Source: Vampirovibrionales bacterium (GTDB taxonomy: Bacteria; Cyanobacteriota; Vampirovibrionia; Vampirovibrionales; Vampirovibrionaceae). From it: DNA of 64,000 nucleotides. Location: NCBI GenBank assembly GCA_016712355.1, contig JADJRF010000005.1, positions 806,001-870,000 of the forward strand, read 5' to 3'. Under the pieces are notes generated by a model, which made no database searches, was not told where the DNA came from, and saw nothing but the letters and a program-made list of their open reading frames with translations. Shown one piece after another: positions 24,323 through 33,040 of the stretch. The position numbers and the translations under genes were made by a program. Numbering within the stretch: the stretch's first letter is position 1; every line of letters begins with the position of its first letter.

Positions 24323-25207
24323 ATGAAGACAACTCCCCCTTGCCTGTCGCACCGCCTGATCATCGCTCTGGATATGATGAGCCCGGTACAGGCCCTGGCG
24401 CTGGCCCAGACGCTGTGCGGCCTTGGCGTAACATTCAAGGTCGGTATGGAGTTGTTCTATCGCGGCGGCATGGCGCTGGCGCGCGAGATTGCCGCCCTAC
24501 AAGCGCGCCCGCGCGGCGTGTTTATCGATCTGAAGCTGCATGATATTCCCAACACGGCGGGGATGGCTGCTCAGGCGCTGGCGTCGCAGGGAGTGGATTT
24601 TTTCAATGTCCACGCGCTGGGCGGCGAAGCCATGATGCGCGCCGCGGTAGAAGGCGCGCGTCATGGACACCAGATACGCGCCGCGGTAGAAGGCGCGCGT
24701 CATGGACACCAGATACGCGCCGCGGTAGAAGGCGCGCGTCAAGGACGCCAGATGCGCGCCGCGGCAGAAAGCGCGCGCCAAGTCGACCAGACGCGCCCAG
24801 CAACAGACCCGGCGCAAGACAACGCGCCGCCGCTGTTGCTGGGCGTGACGTTGCTCACCAGTCTGGATGCGCAGACGCTGGCGCGCGATCTCAAAATTGA
24901 CTTGGCGCTTGAGTCAATGGTGGTTCATCTGGCGCAACTGGCGCAACGCGCAGGCCTGGGCGGCGTGGTCTGCTCGGCGCAGGAAGCGGCGTCGCTGCGC
25001 GCGGCCTGCGGCGCGGATTTTCAGTTGGTGACGCCCGGCATCCGTCCGGCGTTTGAGGCGCGGGTCGACGATCAGGCTCGCATTTGTACGCCTGCTCAAG
25101 CCTTAAGAAACGGCGCCGATTATCTGGTAGTCGGGCGGCCTGTGACCCAAGCCGCCGATCCGGCGCACTCTGTTGCGCGAATTCTCGAAGAAATGGCCGC
25201 CGCATGA
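24323..25207 (+). CDS. pyrF: Orotidine 5'-phosphate decarboxylase with repeat insertion
   Basis: 294 residues; the usual length is about 230-245. It makes UMP from OMP in pyrimidine synthesis. The start LIIALDMM, the catalytic Asp/Lys/Asp array in FIDLKLHDIPNTAG (Asp69, Lys71, Asp74), VTPGIRP and the closing DYLVVGRPVTQA are intact. Residues 106-157 are an insertion of four 13-residue repeats (unit RAAVEGARHGHQI) placed after the NVHALGGEAMM helix start and before LLLGVTLLTSLD. The reading frame is kept, so the enzyme is probably active with a surface loop of repeats. Its stop overlaps the next ATG by four bases. Confidence 0.93.
   Translation: MKTTPPCLSHRLIIALDMMSPVQALALAQTLCGLGVTFKVGMELFYRGGMALAREIAALQARPRGVFIDLKLHDIPNTAGMAAQALASQGVDFFNVHALGGEAMMRAAVEGARHGHQIRAAVEGARHGHQIRAAVEGARQGRQMRAAAESARQVDQTRPATDPAQDNAPPLLLGVTLLTSLDAQTLARDLKIDLALESMVVHLAQLAQRAGLGGVVCSAQEAASLRAACGADFQLVTPGIRPAFEARVDDQARICTPAQALRNGADYLVVGRPVTQAADPAHSVARILEEMAAA
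24638..24793 (+). repeat. 39-bp minisatellite, four units, inside pyrF
   Basis: Units at 24638-24676, 24677-24715, 24716-24754 and 24755-24793. The first two are identical, the third has a few changes and the fourth is more diverged, so the array looks like recent duplications. Unit length is a multiple of three. Confidence 0.92.
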
Positions 25208-27033
25208 AGCGCGTGTATCCGCCCGACGGGCACTGCTGCGACGAAGACGCCGTACTGGTCTTGGGGCGCGCGCCCACCGAAACAGCATCGCTGGAAGTTG
25301 CGCGAGAACCGATGGCGCCTTCTGAGTCGGGCTTGAAGCGGCTCTCTCTGTCTTTAGAGGGGTTTTTTGCTGACAGCGTGGATGTCTCTCCCGGCGAGAA
25401 CCGCCTGACGCTGACAGCCAAAGACGCCCACGGCCAGATGCTGGCGCAGGACGTATTTACGGTGATGCGTCGCGACTCGCGCCCGATTCCGCCCGCGTCG
25501 CCGCTTACGATCGATTCAGAGACGGTAACGCCTGCGGGACCTTGCTGGCTCCAACCGGGCGATTACCTGCGGGTGGGCGCGCTGGCATCGCCCGACGCGA
25601 GGATTGAACTCACAGCGCCCGGCTTGTTGGCTTCGCCAATGACGCTTTCGCCTGCTGGCAGACTTACGCCAGATGGTCAGTGGGTCGATACGCGTATTAA
25701 CTGCTTTGGCGCGTTACACTGGGCGGGTCCGCGTCTGCCGGCCGCCGGGTGGCGCGAAGCCGTCCTGGAAATTCCGGGGGAGGCCGGAGAATACTCTGAG
25801 CCGAAACCCGCGACGCTGACCCTGAGCATCAGTCGCAAGGGAGAGTCCCCCATCCGTTTGACCTTGGCGCATCCGCTGACGATTGGCGGGCGACTGCGCT
25901 ATGCCCGGGTGAAGGCCGGACAAGAGGCGATTCTCAGAACTGCGCCTTCACATCAGGCGCGCCGCCTGACGCCCCAGCCGGGTGGCGTCCTGTTGGCCAT
26001 TGACGCCTCGATCGAAGAAACGGCGGGCGAGCGATGGCATCGCGCGCGTCTGGGCGCCGGTTGCGCAGGCTGGACGCGGGCAGACGCGCTAGAAGAAATT
26101 CAATTAGAAGACATGAAACTCGCGGCAATGGAAAACACGCCCGAAAAAACGCTTATCGCGCGTCCGGTACGCCTGCTGCGCGCGCGCGCCGAATCGCCAA
26201 CCGACGTCAAGATTTCGATCGAGGGCGCGGGTGACGGGCCCACATTGATTGACGCGCAGGCCCGCCAACTTCGGCTGCGCCTGAGCCGGACGGTCGCCGC
26301 CTGCGATGTTGCGCCGCAACCGGCGCGGCACCCTGCCTTGACGGCGTTGCGATGGGAGCAGCTTACGCCCGATTGTCTGGAAATCGCGTGCGAATGCCCT
26401 TCCTTGTCCGGGTATGATTGGGGGCGCGATGCGGACGGCCTCTGGCTGCGCTTGAAAACCCTGCCTGAACGCATCCAGGACGTGCGCCTGCTGATTGATC
26501 CTGGCCACGGAGGCGATGAACCGGGGGCGCTGGCGCTGGACAGCTCGCCAGAGAAGGATCTGAATCTGGCTGTGGCGCTGGCGCTGCGTGACGCATTACA
26601 GGATGCTGGGTTTACGCGCGTGGCGATGACGCGCCAAAGCGACTGCGCCGTTTCGCTGTCCGCGCGGGCCGCCATGGCGCAAGACAGCGACGTGTGTCTC
26701 AGCCTGCATCATAATGCCCTACCTGACGGACGCTCGCCCCAACCGCCGGATGGGACGCATCAGGGCGTTGGCGGGTATTTTTACCAGCCGTTTTCGCGTG
26801 CGTTGGCGGCGCACTTGCAACAGGCGCTTGTTTTTGACCTCTCGTGCGCCGCCGACGGCCTTTACGAGGATTCTCTGGTCATGACCCGACCGACGCAAAC
26901 GCTCGCCGTGCTGCTGGAGCTGGGATATCTGACGCATCCGCGCGATGTCGCCCGGGTGCGCGCGCCAGAGTATGCGACAAAAGTCGCAAATTCCCTCGCT
27001 CAGGCCTTGAGCGGTTTTAGCTCTTCATCGTGA
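25204..27033 (+). CDS. N-acetylmuramoyl-L-alanine amidase (Amidase_3) with large N-terminal region
   Basis: About 609 residues. The last 190 residues are a zinc amidase that cuts the peptide from muramic acid in peptidoglycan: LLIDPGHGGDEPG (first His), a Glu in SSPEKDLNLAVA, SLHHNALPDG (His) and LLELGYLTHPRD (catalytic Glu). Residues 1-110 look Ig-like (ENRLTLTAKDAHGQML), and the 110-400 region may hold an AMIN-like or SH3-like domain. No signal peptide is visible at the ATG that overlaps pyrF, which is odd for a wall enzyme. Likely co-transcribed with pyrF. Confidence 0.85.
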   Translation: MKRVYPPDGHCCDEDAVLVLGRAPTETASLEVAREPMAPSESGLKRLSLSLEGFFADSVDVSPGENRLTLTAKDAHGQMLAQDVFTVMRRDSRPIPPASPLTIDSETVTPAGPCWLQPGDYLRVGALASPDARIELTAPGLLASPMTLSPAGRLTPDGQWVDTRINCFGALHWAGPRLPAAGWREAVLEIPGEAGEYSEPKPATLTLSISRKGESPIRLTLAHPLTIGGRLRYARVKAGQEAILRTAPSHQARRLTPQPGGVLLAIDASIEETAGERWHRARLGAGCAGWTRADALEEIQLEDMKLAAMENTPEKTLIARPVRLLRARAESPTDVKISIEGAGDGPTLIDAQARQLRLRLSRTVAACDVAPQPARHPALTALRWEQLTPDCLEIACECPSLSGYDWGRDADGLWLRLKTLPERIQDVRLLIDPGHGGDEPGALALDSSPEKDLNLAVALALRDALQDAGFTRVAMTRQSDCAVSLSARAAMAQDSDVCLSLHHNALPDGRSPQPPDGTHQGVGGYFYQPFSRALAAHLQQALVFDLSCAADGLYEDSLVMTRPTQTLAVLLELGYLTHPRDVARVRAPEYATKVANSLAQALSGFSSSS

Positions 27034-27042
27034 CCTCTCTTG

Positions 27043-27051
27043 TGCTAAAAT
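27043..27051 (+). promoter_or_regulatory. Extended -10 next to the nucleotidyltransferase start
   Basis: TGC-TAAAAT ends 7 bases before the ATG at 27059, so a transcript from it would be nearly leaderless. Confidence 0.3.
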
Positions 27052-27058
27052 CGCGCGT

Positions 27059-27916
27059 ATGAAACTTTCTGTCGTGATTCTTACGGGCGGGCGCGAAGGC
27101 CATCAGGCGCTTTTGGGCGGCACCGCGCTGAGCTCGAAGGTCTTGTTGCCCATTGCAGGCAAACCCATGGTGTTGCGCGTGATCGAAGCCGTCGCGGGTC
27201 TGAGTGCGCCTGCGCCACGCTTGTACATCAGCGCGGAAGATCCGGCGATTCTCTCTCTCGCCTCGCCGCTGCCGTTTACGGCGTTACCGGTTGAGGGCGG
27301 CGCGGTGCGCTCGCTGCTGGGGTCGCTGGCAAGGGTAGAGGCGGCTCAAGCTGACGCCGTTGTATTTATTTCCGGCGATCACCCGTTGCTCACCAGCGAG
27401 ATGCTGGCGTATTTCATCGCCGAGTGTCAGCGGCGCGACCTGACGATGGGCGTGGCTCTGGTGGCGCGCGAGCGGGTTCGGCGCCAGTATCCGCAATCCA
27501 AGCGCAGCTATATTCACTTAAAAAACGGGTCGTATTCTGGCGGCAACCTGATTTATATCGACAAACGGCGCTTCGACGCTGACGCAACGCTGCTGGAATG
27601 GGTGGATCGCAACCGCAAGAAGCCGTGGAAAAGCCTGTTTAAGTTGGGTCCTCTGGCGTTGCTTCGCGCCCTGTCGCGACAAATGGATATTCATGAGCTG
27701 GCGCGGCATTTTTCGCGCCTGGCCAACTGCCCTACGGGCGCCGTGGAAATGCCCTGGGCGGAGTGCTGTATGGATGTCGACAAGCCCTCTGATCAGGTTA
27801 TGGCCGAAGCCATTCTTGTTGAGCGACGCATGTGGCGCGTGATGACCGAACCGCTGGCGCGCGGCCTGTCTCGCGTCGAAATCGGCGACTGGATGCGGCT
27901 GGGCGCCCGCGCGTGA
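27059..27916 (+). CDS. MobA/GlmU-like nucleotidyltransferase
   Basis: 285 residues. The N-terminal Rossmann-like domain has SVVILTGGREGH where related sugar-nucleotide and molybdopterin transferases carry their NTP loop, then SSKVLLPIAGKPMVLRVIE (Lys that contacts the phosphate), and FISGDHPLLT with the metal-binding Asp. This identifies the NTP_transf_3 fold, but the substrate is not clear. The C-terminal half (about residues 150-285) has no known motif. The stop overlaps the next start (GTGA), so it is coupled to the membrane protein gene. Confidence 0.8.
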   Translation: MKLSVVILTGGREGHQALLGGTALSSKVLLPIAGKPMVLRVIEAVAGLSAPAPRLYISAEDPAILSLASPLPFTALPVEGGAVRSLLGSLARVEAAQADAVVFISGDHPLLTSEMLAYFIAECQRRDLTMGVALVARERVRRQYPQSKRSYIHLKNGSYSGGNLIYIDKRRFDADATLLEWVDRNRKKPWKSLFKLGPLALLRALSRQMDIHELARHFSRLANCPTGAVEMPWAECCMDVDKPSDQVMAEAILVERRMWRVMTEPLARGLSRVEIGDWMRLGARA

Positions 27917-28479
27917 GCGTCGCCTTCGCATGGGCGTTGGCGGGGTTGTTCGTGATGTCGCTGTTTGGCGGCGGCTTGGCCCCGTTGCCGATCTCGGCGT
28001 ATGTCCTGTGGATGGGGAAATTCAATCACCCGTGGGTGGTTATTTTTGTCGGCGCACTGGGCTCCATGCTGGGATTTCTGATGCTGGAGCCTATTTTGAG
28101 GCGCCTGCCAAGTTTGGGGGCTTTCTGCGCCAAACGGACGCCCGATAAGACAGAGTCACCGTCAAAAAACGAACCGGACGGCGCAAAAATCTCGCCGTGG
28201 GCCATTCTGCTTGCCAACGCTTTGCCCCTGCCGGTGGATCCGCTGCGCTTTCTGGCGCTCAAACGCGGCGCCCGCCCGCGCGAAATTCTCCCGGCCTTGA
28301 CGGCGGGGCGCGTGATTCGTTACGCTTTATTGGTGTTTGCGGGAGAGGCGCTTGCGCCTTACGCCGGTTTTTTCTGGGCCATTCTGGCGCTGATGCTGGC
28401 TCCGGCGCTAGGGCCGCTTGCCCAATGGCTCGCGCGACGAGGAGCGCCGTGGCGGCGCGCAGGCAATTCGTCCTCTTGA
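27913..28479 (+). CDS. VTT/DedA-like membrane protein
   Basis: 188 residues from GTG 27913, overlapping the previous stop by four bases. About four to five hydrophobic segments are present. The pattern GGGLAPLPISAYVLWMG, then GALGSMLGFLML, and a later NALPLPVDPLRFLALKRG resembles the re-entrant-loop region of the VTT (DedA/SNARE-associated) family, which act as lipid scramblases or in membrane homeostasis. It is shorter than most members, and a charged loop (residues about 78-95) separates the halves. The family call is moderately sure; the function is not. Confidence 0.65.
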   Translation: MSVAFAWALAGLFVMSLFGGGLAPLPISAYVLWMGKFNHPWVVIFVGALGSMLGFLMLEPILRRLPSLGAFCAKRTPDKTESPSKNEPDGAKISPWAILLANALPLPVDPLRFLALKRGARPREILPALTAGRVIRYALLVFAGEALAPYAGFFWAILALMLAPALGPLAQWLARRGAPWRRAGNSSS

Positions 28480-28544
28480 GGGCGTTTTCATGGGTGATTC
28501 TCATCAGCCCCTTAATTGTTCCCCTTCTATGGAAATGCTTTGTG

Positions 28545-28982
28545 ATGAACACCTCCTCCACCTCCCCACGCTTTGGCGCGCTCTCGCGCCGTGAGTTCAA
28601 CGCGCTGCTGGATTCAGAAAGAATCAGGATCGCTGTGAGCAAACAACCTAACGGCAATTCGCTGGTATATATGAGGACCGGCAACAGCCCTGAAAAACTC
28701 TATGCCTACCGCCCATCCGGGCATGGGAAGGAAGCCAGCTTGGTGGGCTTGTCGGGCGTGCTGAGCCCCCCAGAAAATCCCATTTTACGTTGGCTGTTTG
28801 CCAAACGGGAGGTTACTACTGCGAAGAACCTACTGCGTCAATTGTTGAACCCGGGCGATCGGCTCGTGACGATTAATGCTGACTCAACAGCGCCTCTTGT
28901 CAAAGACCGCATCGCCAGCAAAGTCGGCGTCGTGCCCCACGCGCATGAAGACGCTCGCCATTCGAAACGGATTTATTCGTAG
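28545..28982 (+). CDS. Hypothetical protein
   Basis: 145 residues, not recognised. It begins MNTSSTSPRFGALSRREF, and the pattern SPRFG near the N-terminus resembles the openings of the two small proteins at 22992-23913. The sequence is mixed alpha/beta in character (SLVYMRTGNSPEKLYAYRPS, KREVTTAKNLLRQLL) with no signal peptide or membrane helix. Codon use is less GC-rich than the neighbours. The ribosome site is weak (GGAAA). It lies 66 bases after the VTT-like gene and 101 bases before hemL. Confidence 0.5.
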   Translation: MNTSSTSPRFGALSRREFNALLDSERIRIAVSKQPNGNSLVYMRTGNSPEKLYAYRPSGHGKEASLVGLSGVLSPPENPILRWLFAKREVTTAKNLLRQLLNPGDRLVTINADSTAPLVKDRIASKVGVVPHAHEDARHSKRIYS

Positions 28983-29083
28983 CAGGCGCGCCAGCGCGGT
29001 CGGGACGAAAGATTGCGAGCGGCGCGCGGGCGCCGTACACTGACGGGCGTTGACCGCCAGACGTCCCAGGAGCGCCTTGCCCG

Positions 29084-30382
29084 TTGGAAACCCTCGCCCA
29101 GCAACGTCCGTTTTCTGAACGCGCATTTGAAGACGCCTGCGCCGTCATGCCCGGCGGGGTCAACAGTCCGGTGCGAGCCTTTAAAGGCGTTGGCGGCGCG
29201 CCGGTTTTTATGCAGCGCGCGCTGGGGCCCTATCTGTGGGACGAGGACGGCAACCGCTACATTGACTACGTGGGCAGTTGGGGCCCGGCGATTCTGGGGC
29301 ACGCTTACCCTGACGTGATTCGCCGGATTCAGCAGGCGGCGGAAGATGGCCTGAGCTTTGGCGCGCCTACGCTGTTGGAAACCGCGCTGGCGCACCAGGT
29401 CATCGACATGATGCCCGCCATCGAAAAAATCCGCTTTGTGAATTCGGGCACCGAGGCCTGTATGAGCGCCATCCGTCTGGCGCGGGCTTTTACCGGGCGC
29501 TCGCGCATTATCACCTTTGCCGGCTGTTACCACGGCCATGGCGATTCGTTTTTATCGCAGGCAGGATCCGGCGCCGCGACGCTGGGGATTCCGGCCAGCC
29601 CGGGCGTGCCGCCAGCCATTGCCGCCCTCACGCTGAGCGCGCGCTTTAACGATCTGGCTTCTGTCGAGCGCTTGCTGGCCAGTTGCGAGGGCGACGCGGC
29701 GGCGATTATGGTCGAGCCGGTGGCGGGTAATATGGGCTGCATCGCGCCAGAGCCGGGCTTTTTGCAGGGGCTCCGCGAGCTGGCCGATCGTCATGGCGCG
29801 CTGCTGATTTTCGATGAAGTGATGTGCGGCTTTCGCGTGGCGCGCGGCGGGGCGCAGGAGCGCTACGGCGTGCGACCCGACCTCACCACACTGGGTAAAA
29901 TCATTGGCGGCGGGATGCCGGTGGGCGCCTACGGCGGACGCCGCGACATCATGGCCTGCGTTGCGCCTGAGGGTCGTATGTATCAAGCTGGTACGCTGTC
30001 AGGCAATCCGTTGGCGATGACCGCCGGACTGGAAACCTTGCGCCGCCTTAACGACCATGGCTTTTACGCGGATCTTGACGATAAGACCCATCGTCTGGCT
30101 GACGGCCTGCGCGAAATTGCGCAACAGGCGGGCGTCTCGGTGACAATCAATGCAGTCTGCGGGATGTTGACGCTGTTTTTCGGCGATGGGCCCGTGATCG
30201 ATTACGAGAGCGCCACGGCCTGCGATCGCGAGCGGTTCCGTCGGTTTTTCCATGCGATGCTCGATCGTGGCGTCTATCTGGCGCCGTCGCCGTTTGAATC
30301 GCTGTTTGTGTCCATTGCGCACGACGCCGACGATATCACGGCGACGCTGGCTGCGGCGCGCGAGAGTTTCAGGCTGCTGTAG
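29084..30382 (+). CDS. hemL: Glutamate-1-semialdehyde 2,1-aminomutase
   Basis: 432 residues, the PLP enzyme that makes 5-aminolevulinate from glutamate-1-semialdehyde in the C5 route to haem. Seen: PGGVNSPVRAFKGVGG (N-terminal substrate gate), FVNSGTEACMSAIRLARAFTGR, FAGCYHGHGD, LIFDEVMCGFR and the PLP lysine Lys272 in TLGKIIGGGMPVGAYGG. The start is TTG 29084 with AGGAG about 12 bases upstream; no in-frame ATG fits better. The stop shares one base with the next GTG start. Use of the C5 route fits a cyanobacterial-side lineage but is common in bacteria. Confidence 0.96.
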   Translation: METLAQQRPFSERAFEDACAVMPGGVNSPVRAFKGVGGAPVFMQRALGPYLWDEDGNRYIDYVGSWGPAILGHAYPDVIRRIQQAAEDGLSFGAPTLLETALAHQVIDMMPAIEKIRFVNSGTEACMSAIRLARAFTGRSRIITFAGCYHGHGDSFLSQAGSGAATLGIPASPGVPPAIAALTLSARFNDLASVERLLASCEGDAAAIMVEPVAGNMGCIAPEPGFLQGLRELADRHGALLIFDEVMCGFRVARGGAQERYGVRPDLTTLGKIIGGGMPVGAYGGRRDIMACVAPEGRMYQAGTLSGNPLAMTAGLETLRRLNDHGFYADLDDKTHRLADGLREIAQQAGVSVTINAVCGMLTLFFGDGPVIDYESATACDRERFRRFFHAMLDRGVYLAPSPFESLFVSIAHDADDITATLAAARESFRLL

Positions 30383-31569
30383 TGGGCGCTGAGCGTCGGC
30401 TGATCCGGGCGTTTTACGTCTGTCACGACGGCGATCTGTTCGGCTCGCAGCAGAGTCTGGCGATAATGGCGGCCCATGCGCGCGATTTTGACATAGCGCC
30501 AGTGGTCTCGATCGCGCGTCCGGGTCCGCTCACGGCGCGACTGGCGTCGATTCCCGGATTGACGCTGGCGACGCACCGGCGCTTGCAGTGGTTTAAGCAC
30601 GATCAACGTTCGGGATTCCAGCGCGTGGGAGACGCAGCAGGGCTTCTAGCCAGCGCATGGCCTCGCGCGCGCGCACTCGCCGCCTTATTGCGCGCGCATC
30701 GGGCGGATGTTGTTCACAGCAATTCGCTGGTATCGCTGGAAGGCGCGCTGGCCGCGCGATTGGCCGGAATTCCGCATGTGTGGCACATTCGCGAGCTGTT
30801 TGTCAGCGATAATCCCAAGTTACGCCCGACGCTCGGCGCAGACGGCGTTCGGCGCGTGGTGGAGGCTTTTTCAACCCGGATTCTATGCATTTCGCAGGCG
30901 GTGGCGGCGCAGTTCTCGCAGGAGGCGACCGCGCGCCTTGTTGTGATGCCAAACGCTGTGGCGATGGCGGCGAATCAAACGCCGGTCGCGCCCTTATGGC
31001 CGCCCGCAGAAGGGCGCTTACGCGTGGGCTACGTCGGGCGGCTGACAGCAGGCAAGCGCTTTGGCGATTTAATCGAGGCGCTGGCTATTTTAGGAGACGC
31101 GACGCCGATTGAGCTGGTGGTGGCCGGAAAATTCGTGGACGCGCCTTATGAGGCTTTTATCCGCGCGCGTCTCGATGCGTTGGGAGTCGGGGATCGCGTG
31201 CGTCTATTGGGCGTGCTGGACGATCTGCGGCCGTTTTACGCAGGCATCGACGCGCTGGCGCTGCCGTCGAAGGACGAGCCTTTTGGCCGCGCGCTGATTG
31301 AAGCGATGGCCGCCGGCGCGCCTTGCATTGGCGCGGATTCGGGTGGAATTCCCGAGATTATTGCACACGAGCGTACGGGTCTGCTGTATCCGTGCGGTGA
31401 CGCTCGCGCGCTGGCGGCGGCGTTGGCGCGCTACTGGCGCGAACCGGATCTGCGGCGCACATTGGCAAATAATGCTGGACGCGCTGCGGCCCAACGGTTT
31501 ACGATAGAGACGCAAATGCAGGCGTTGCGCGCCGTGTATGATGCCGCGCTGACGACTGCCCATCGCTGA
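30382..31569 (+). CDS. Glycosyltransferase family 4 (GT-B)
   Basis: 395 residues. The N-terminal half has FYVCHDGDLFGSQQSL and DVVHSNSLVSLEGALAARL, and the C-terminal half carries VGYVGRLTAGKRFGDLIEA and the nucleotide-sugar pocket PFGRALIEAMAAGAPCIGADSGGIPEI with the E-x7-E motif. It is a retaining GT-B enzyme; donor and acceptor are unknown. It starts at GTG, one base overlapping hemL. It precedes a second GT-B gene, suggesting a role in surface glycan or lipid glycosylation. Confidence 0.88.
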   Translation: MGAERRLIRAFYVCHDGDLFGSQQSLAIMAAHARDFDIAPVVSIARPGPLTARLASIPGLTLATHRRLQWFKHDQRSGFQRVGDAAGLLASAWPRARALAALLRAHRADVVHSNSLVSLEGALAARLAGIPHVWHIRELFVSDNPKLRPTLGADGVRRVVEAFSTRILCISQAVAAQFSQEATARLVVMPNAVAMAANQTPVAPLWPPAEGRLRVGYVGRLTAGKRFGDLIEALAILGDATPIELVVAGKFVDAPYEAFIRARLDALGVGDRVRLLGVLDDLRPFYAGIDALALPSKDEPFGRALIEAMAAGAPCIGADSGGIPEIIAHERTGLLYPCGDARALAAALARYWREPDLRRTLANNAGRAAAQRFTIETQMQALRAVYDAALTTAHR

Positions 31570-31675
31570 ATTTTCGGGAGATTTTCGGTCTTTAGATTTC
31601 TCCAGATTTTTCCCGTTTTTCCCAATTTCTCTTGCAACCGCTGTTTGGCCATCCACCTGTCGGGGGTTCGCCTGT

Positions 31676-33040
31676 ATGTCTGTTCCCATTCCCCCTTCTT
31701 CCGCTTCTGGCGCAGCGGCGGCTTCTGACGGCTCCTCCCGGACGGGTCGGGCGCTGCGGGTGGGCATGGTGCTCGATCAACGCTTCCCGCCGGACGCAAG
31801 GGTGGAGCGTGAAGCCTTGGCGTTGATTCGCGCAGGGTTTGAGGTGCATTTGTTGTGCGCGCGCGCGCCTGGCGAAGCGTATGGGCGTGACGCCGACGAG
31901 TGGACGGTAGATGACGAGTATCAAGGAATACGGCTGCATCGCGTGGATCCTGAGCAGGTGATTTATCGCGTCCCCCTGATTGGGTTTCCGACGCGGTTTC
32001 CGTATCGCGGGCTGGCCAAACGTGCGGCGCAGACGTTCTGGAATCTGGATCCGGTCTGGTTTACGCTGATTCGCCGGTTTATTCGGCGTTACGAGATAGA
32101 TATTCTACATATTCACGATTTGCGTCTGGCCAGCACGGGGCTGGCGGCGGCGTCTCAGGCAGACTTGCCGCTGGTCGCCGATCTCCACGAACATTACCCG
32201 GCGCTGATGGCCATGCTCAAAGGTCGTCAATCGCCGCAACGCGGGGCGCGCGCGCGCCGAAAATGGGACCGTGTTGAGCGTTACGTCTGCCGCGAAGCCG
32301 ATCGCGTTCTTACCGTAGTCGAAGAAGCGCGCGACCGCCTGCTCGCCAAGGGCGTACGCGCGCCCAAGGTGTCGGTGATTCCCAATACCGTTGATATTGA
32401 TAAATTCCTGGCCGTGCAGCCAGACTCTGAGGTGATTCGCCACTACAAAAACGATTTTGTACTGACCTACGTTGGCCATCTCAACAGTGAGCATCGCGGC
32501 ATCCAGACCGCTCTGGAGGCTGTGGCGACCCTCAAGGACCAGATTCATGGCTTGAAGTTTGTCGCCGCAGGCGAATATCGCCCGGATTACCGCAAGCGGC
32601 TGGATCATCTCATCGATCGCCTGGACCTGCACCACTGCGTGGATTTCACCGGCTGGCTGGATGAAACGGCTTTCGCCTCATACATTCAGGCGGCGGACAT
32701 CTGCCTGATTCCGCATCTGGCCAATGAACATACCGACGCGACGTTTCCCAACAAAGCGTATCTCTATCATCTGTACGGCAAGCCGATTATCGCCGCTGAC
32801 TGCAAGCCGCTGGTACGCTATCTGGCAGAAACTCAGGGCGGCCTTACCTATCGCTCAGGCGACGCGCGCGCGCTGGCGGATGCGGTGTTGACGCTGCACG
32901 ACGATCGCTCGCGACGTCAACGCATGGGGCGCAGCGGTCAGGAGGCCGTGTTTGAACGCCACAACTGGAAGGCGACCGCTGAGCGTCTGGTGTCGGTGTA
33001 TCGCGGGCTGGCTCAGGAGTGGGCGCTGGGACGCGCTTAA
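31676..33040 (+). CDS. Glycosyltransferase family 4 (GT-B), second
   Basis: 454 residues. After a Ser/Ala-rich leader the fold starts at LRVGMVLDQRFPPDARVEREA. ILHIHDLRLASTG, VADLHEHYPA, VIPNTVDIDKF and LTYVGHLNSEHRGIQTALEA are all GT4-like. The donor pocket is TFPNKAYLYHLYGKPIIAADCKPLVRYL, where the first Glu of E-x7-E is replaced by a more divergent sequence, as in the wbuB/capsular branch. 107 bases separate it from the first transferase. Its stop codon overlaps the stop of the convergent kinase gene (TTAA). Confidence 0.86.
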   Translation: MSVPIPPSSASGAAAASDGSSRTGRALRVGMVLDQRFPPDARVEREALALIRAGFEVHLLCARAPGEAYGRDADEWTVDDEYQGIRLHRVDPEQVIYRVPLIGFPTRFPYRGLAKRAAQTFWNLDPVWFTLIRRFIRRYEIDILHIHDLRLASTGLAAASQADLPLVADLHEHYPALMAMLKGRQSPQRGARARRKWDRVERYVCREADRVLTVVEEARDRLLAKGVRAPKVSVIPNTVDIDKFLAVQPDSEVIRHYKNDFVLTYVGHLNSEHRGIQTALEAVATLKDQIHGLKFVAAGEYRPDYRKRLDHLIDRLDLHHCVDFTGWLDETAFASYIQAADICLIPHLANEHTDATFPNKAYLYHLYGKPIIAADCKPLVRYLAETQGGLTYRSGDARALADAVLTLHDDRSRRQRMGRSGQEAVFERHNWKATAERLVSVYRGLAQEWALGRA

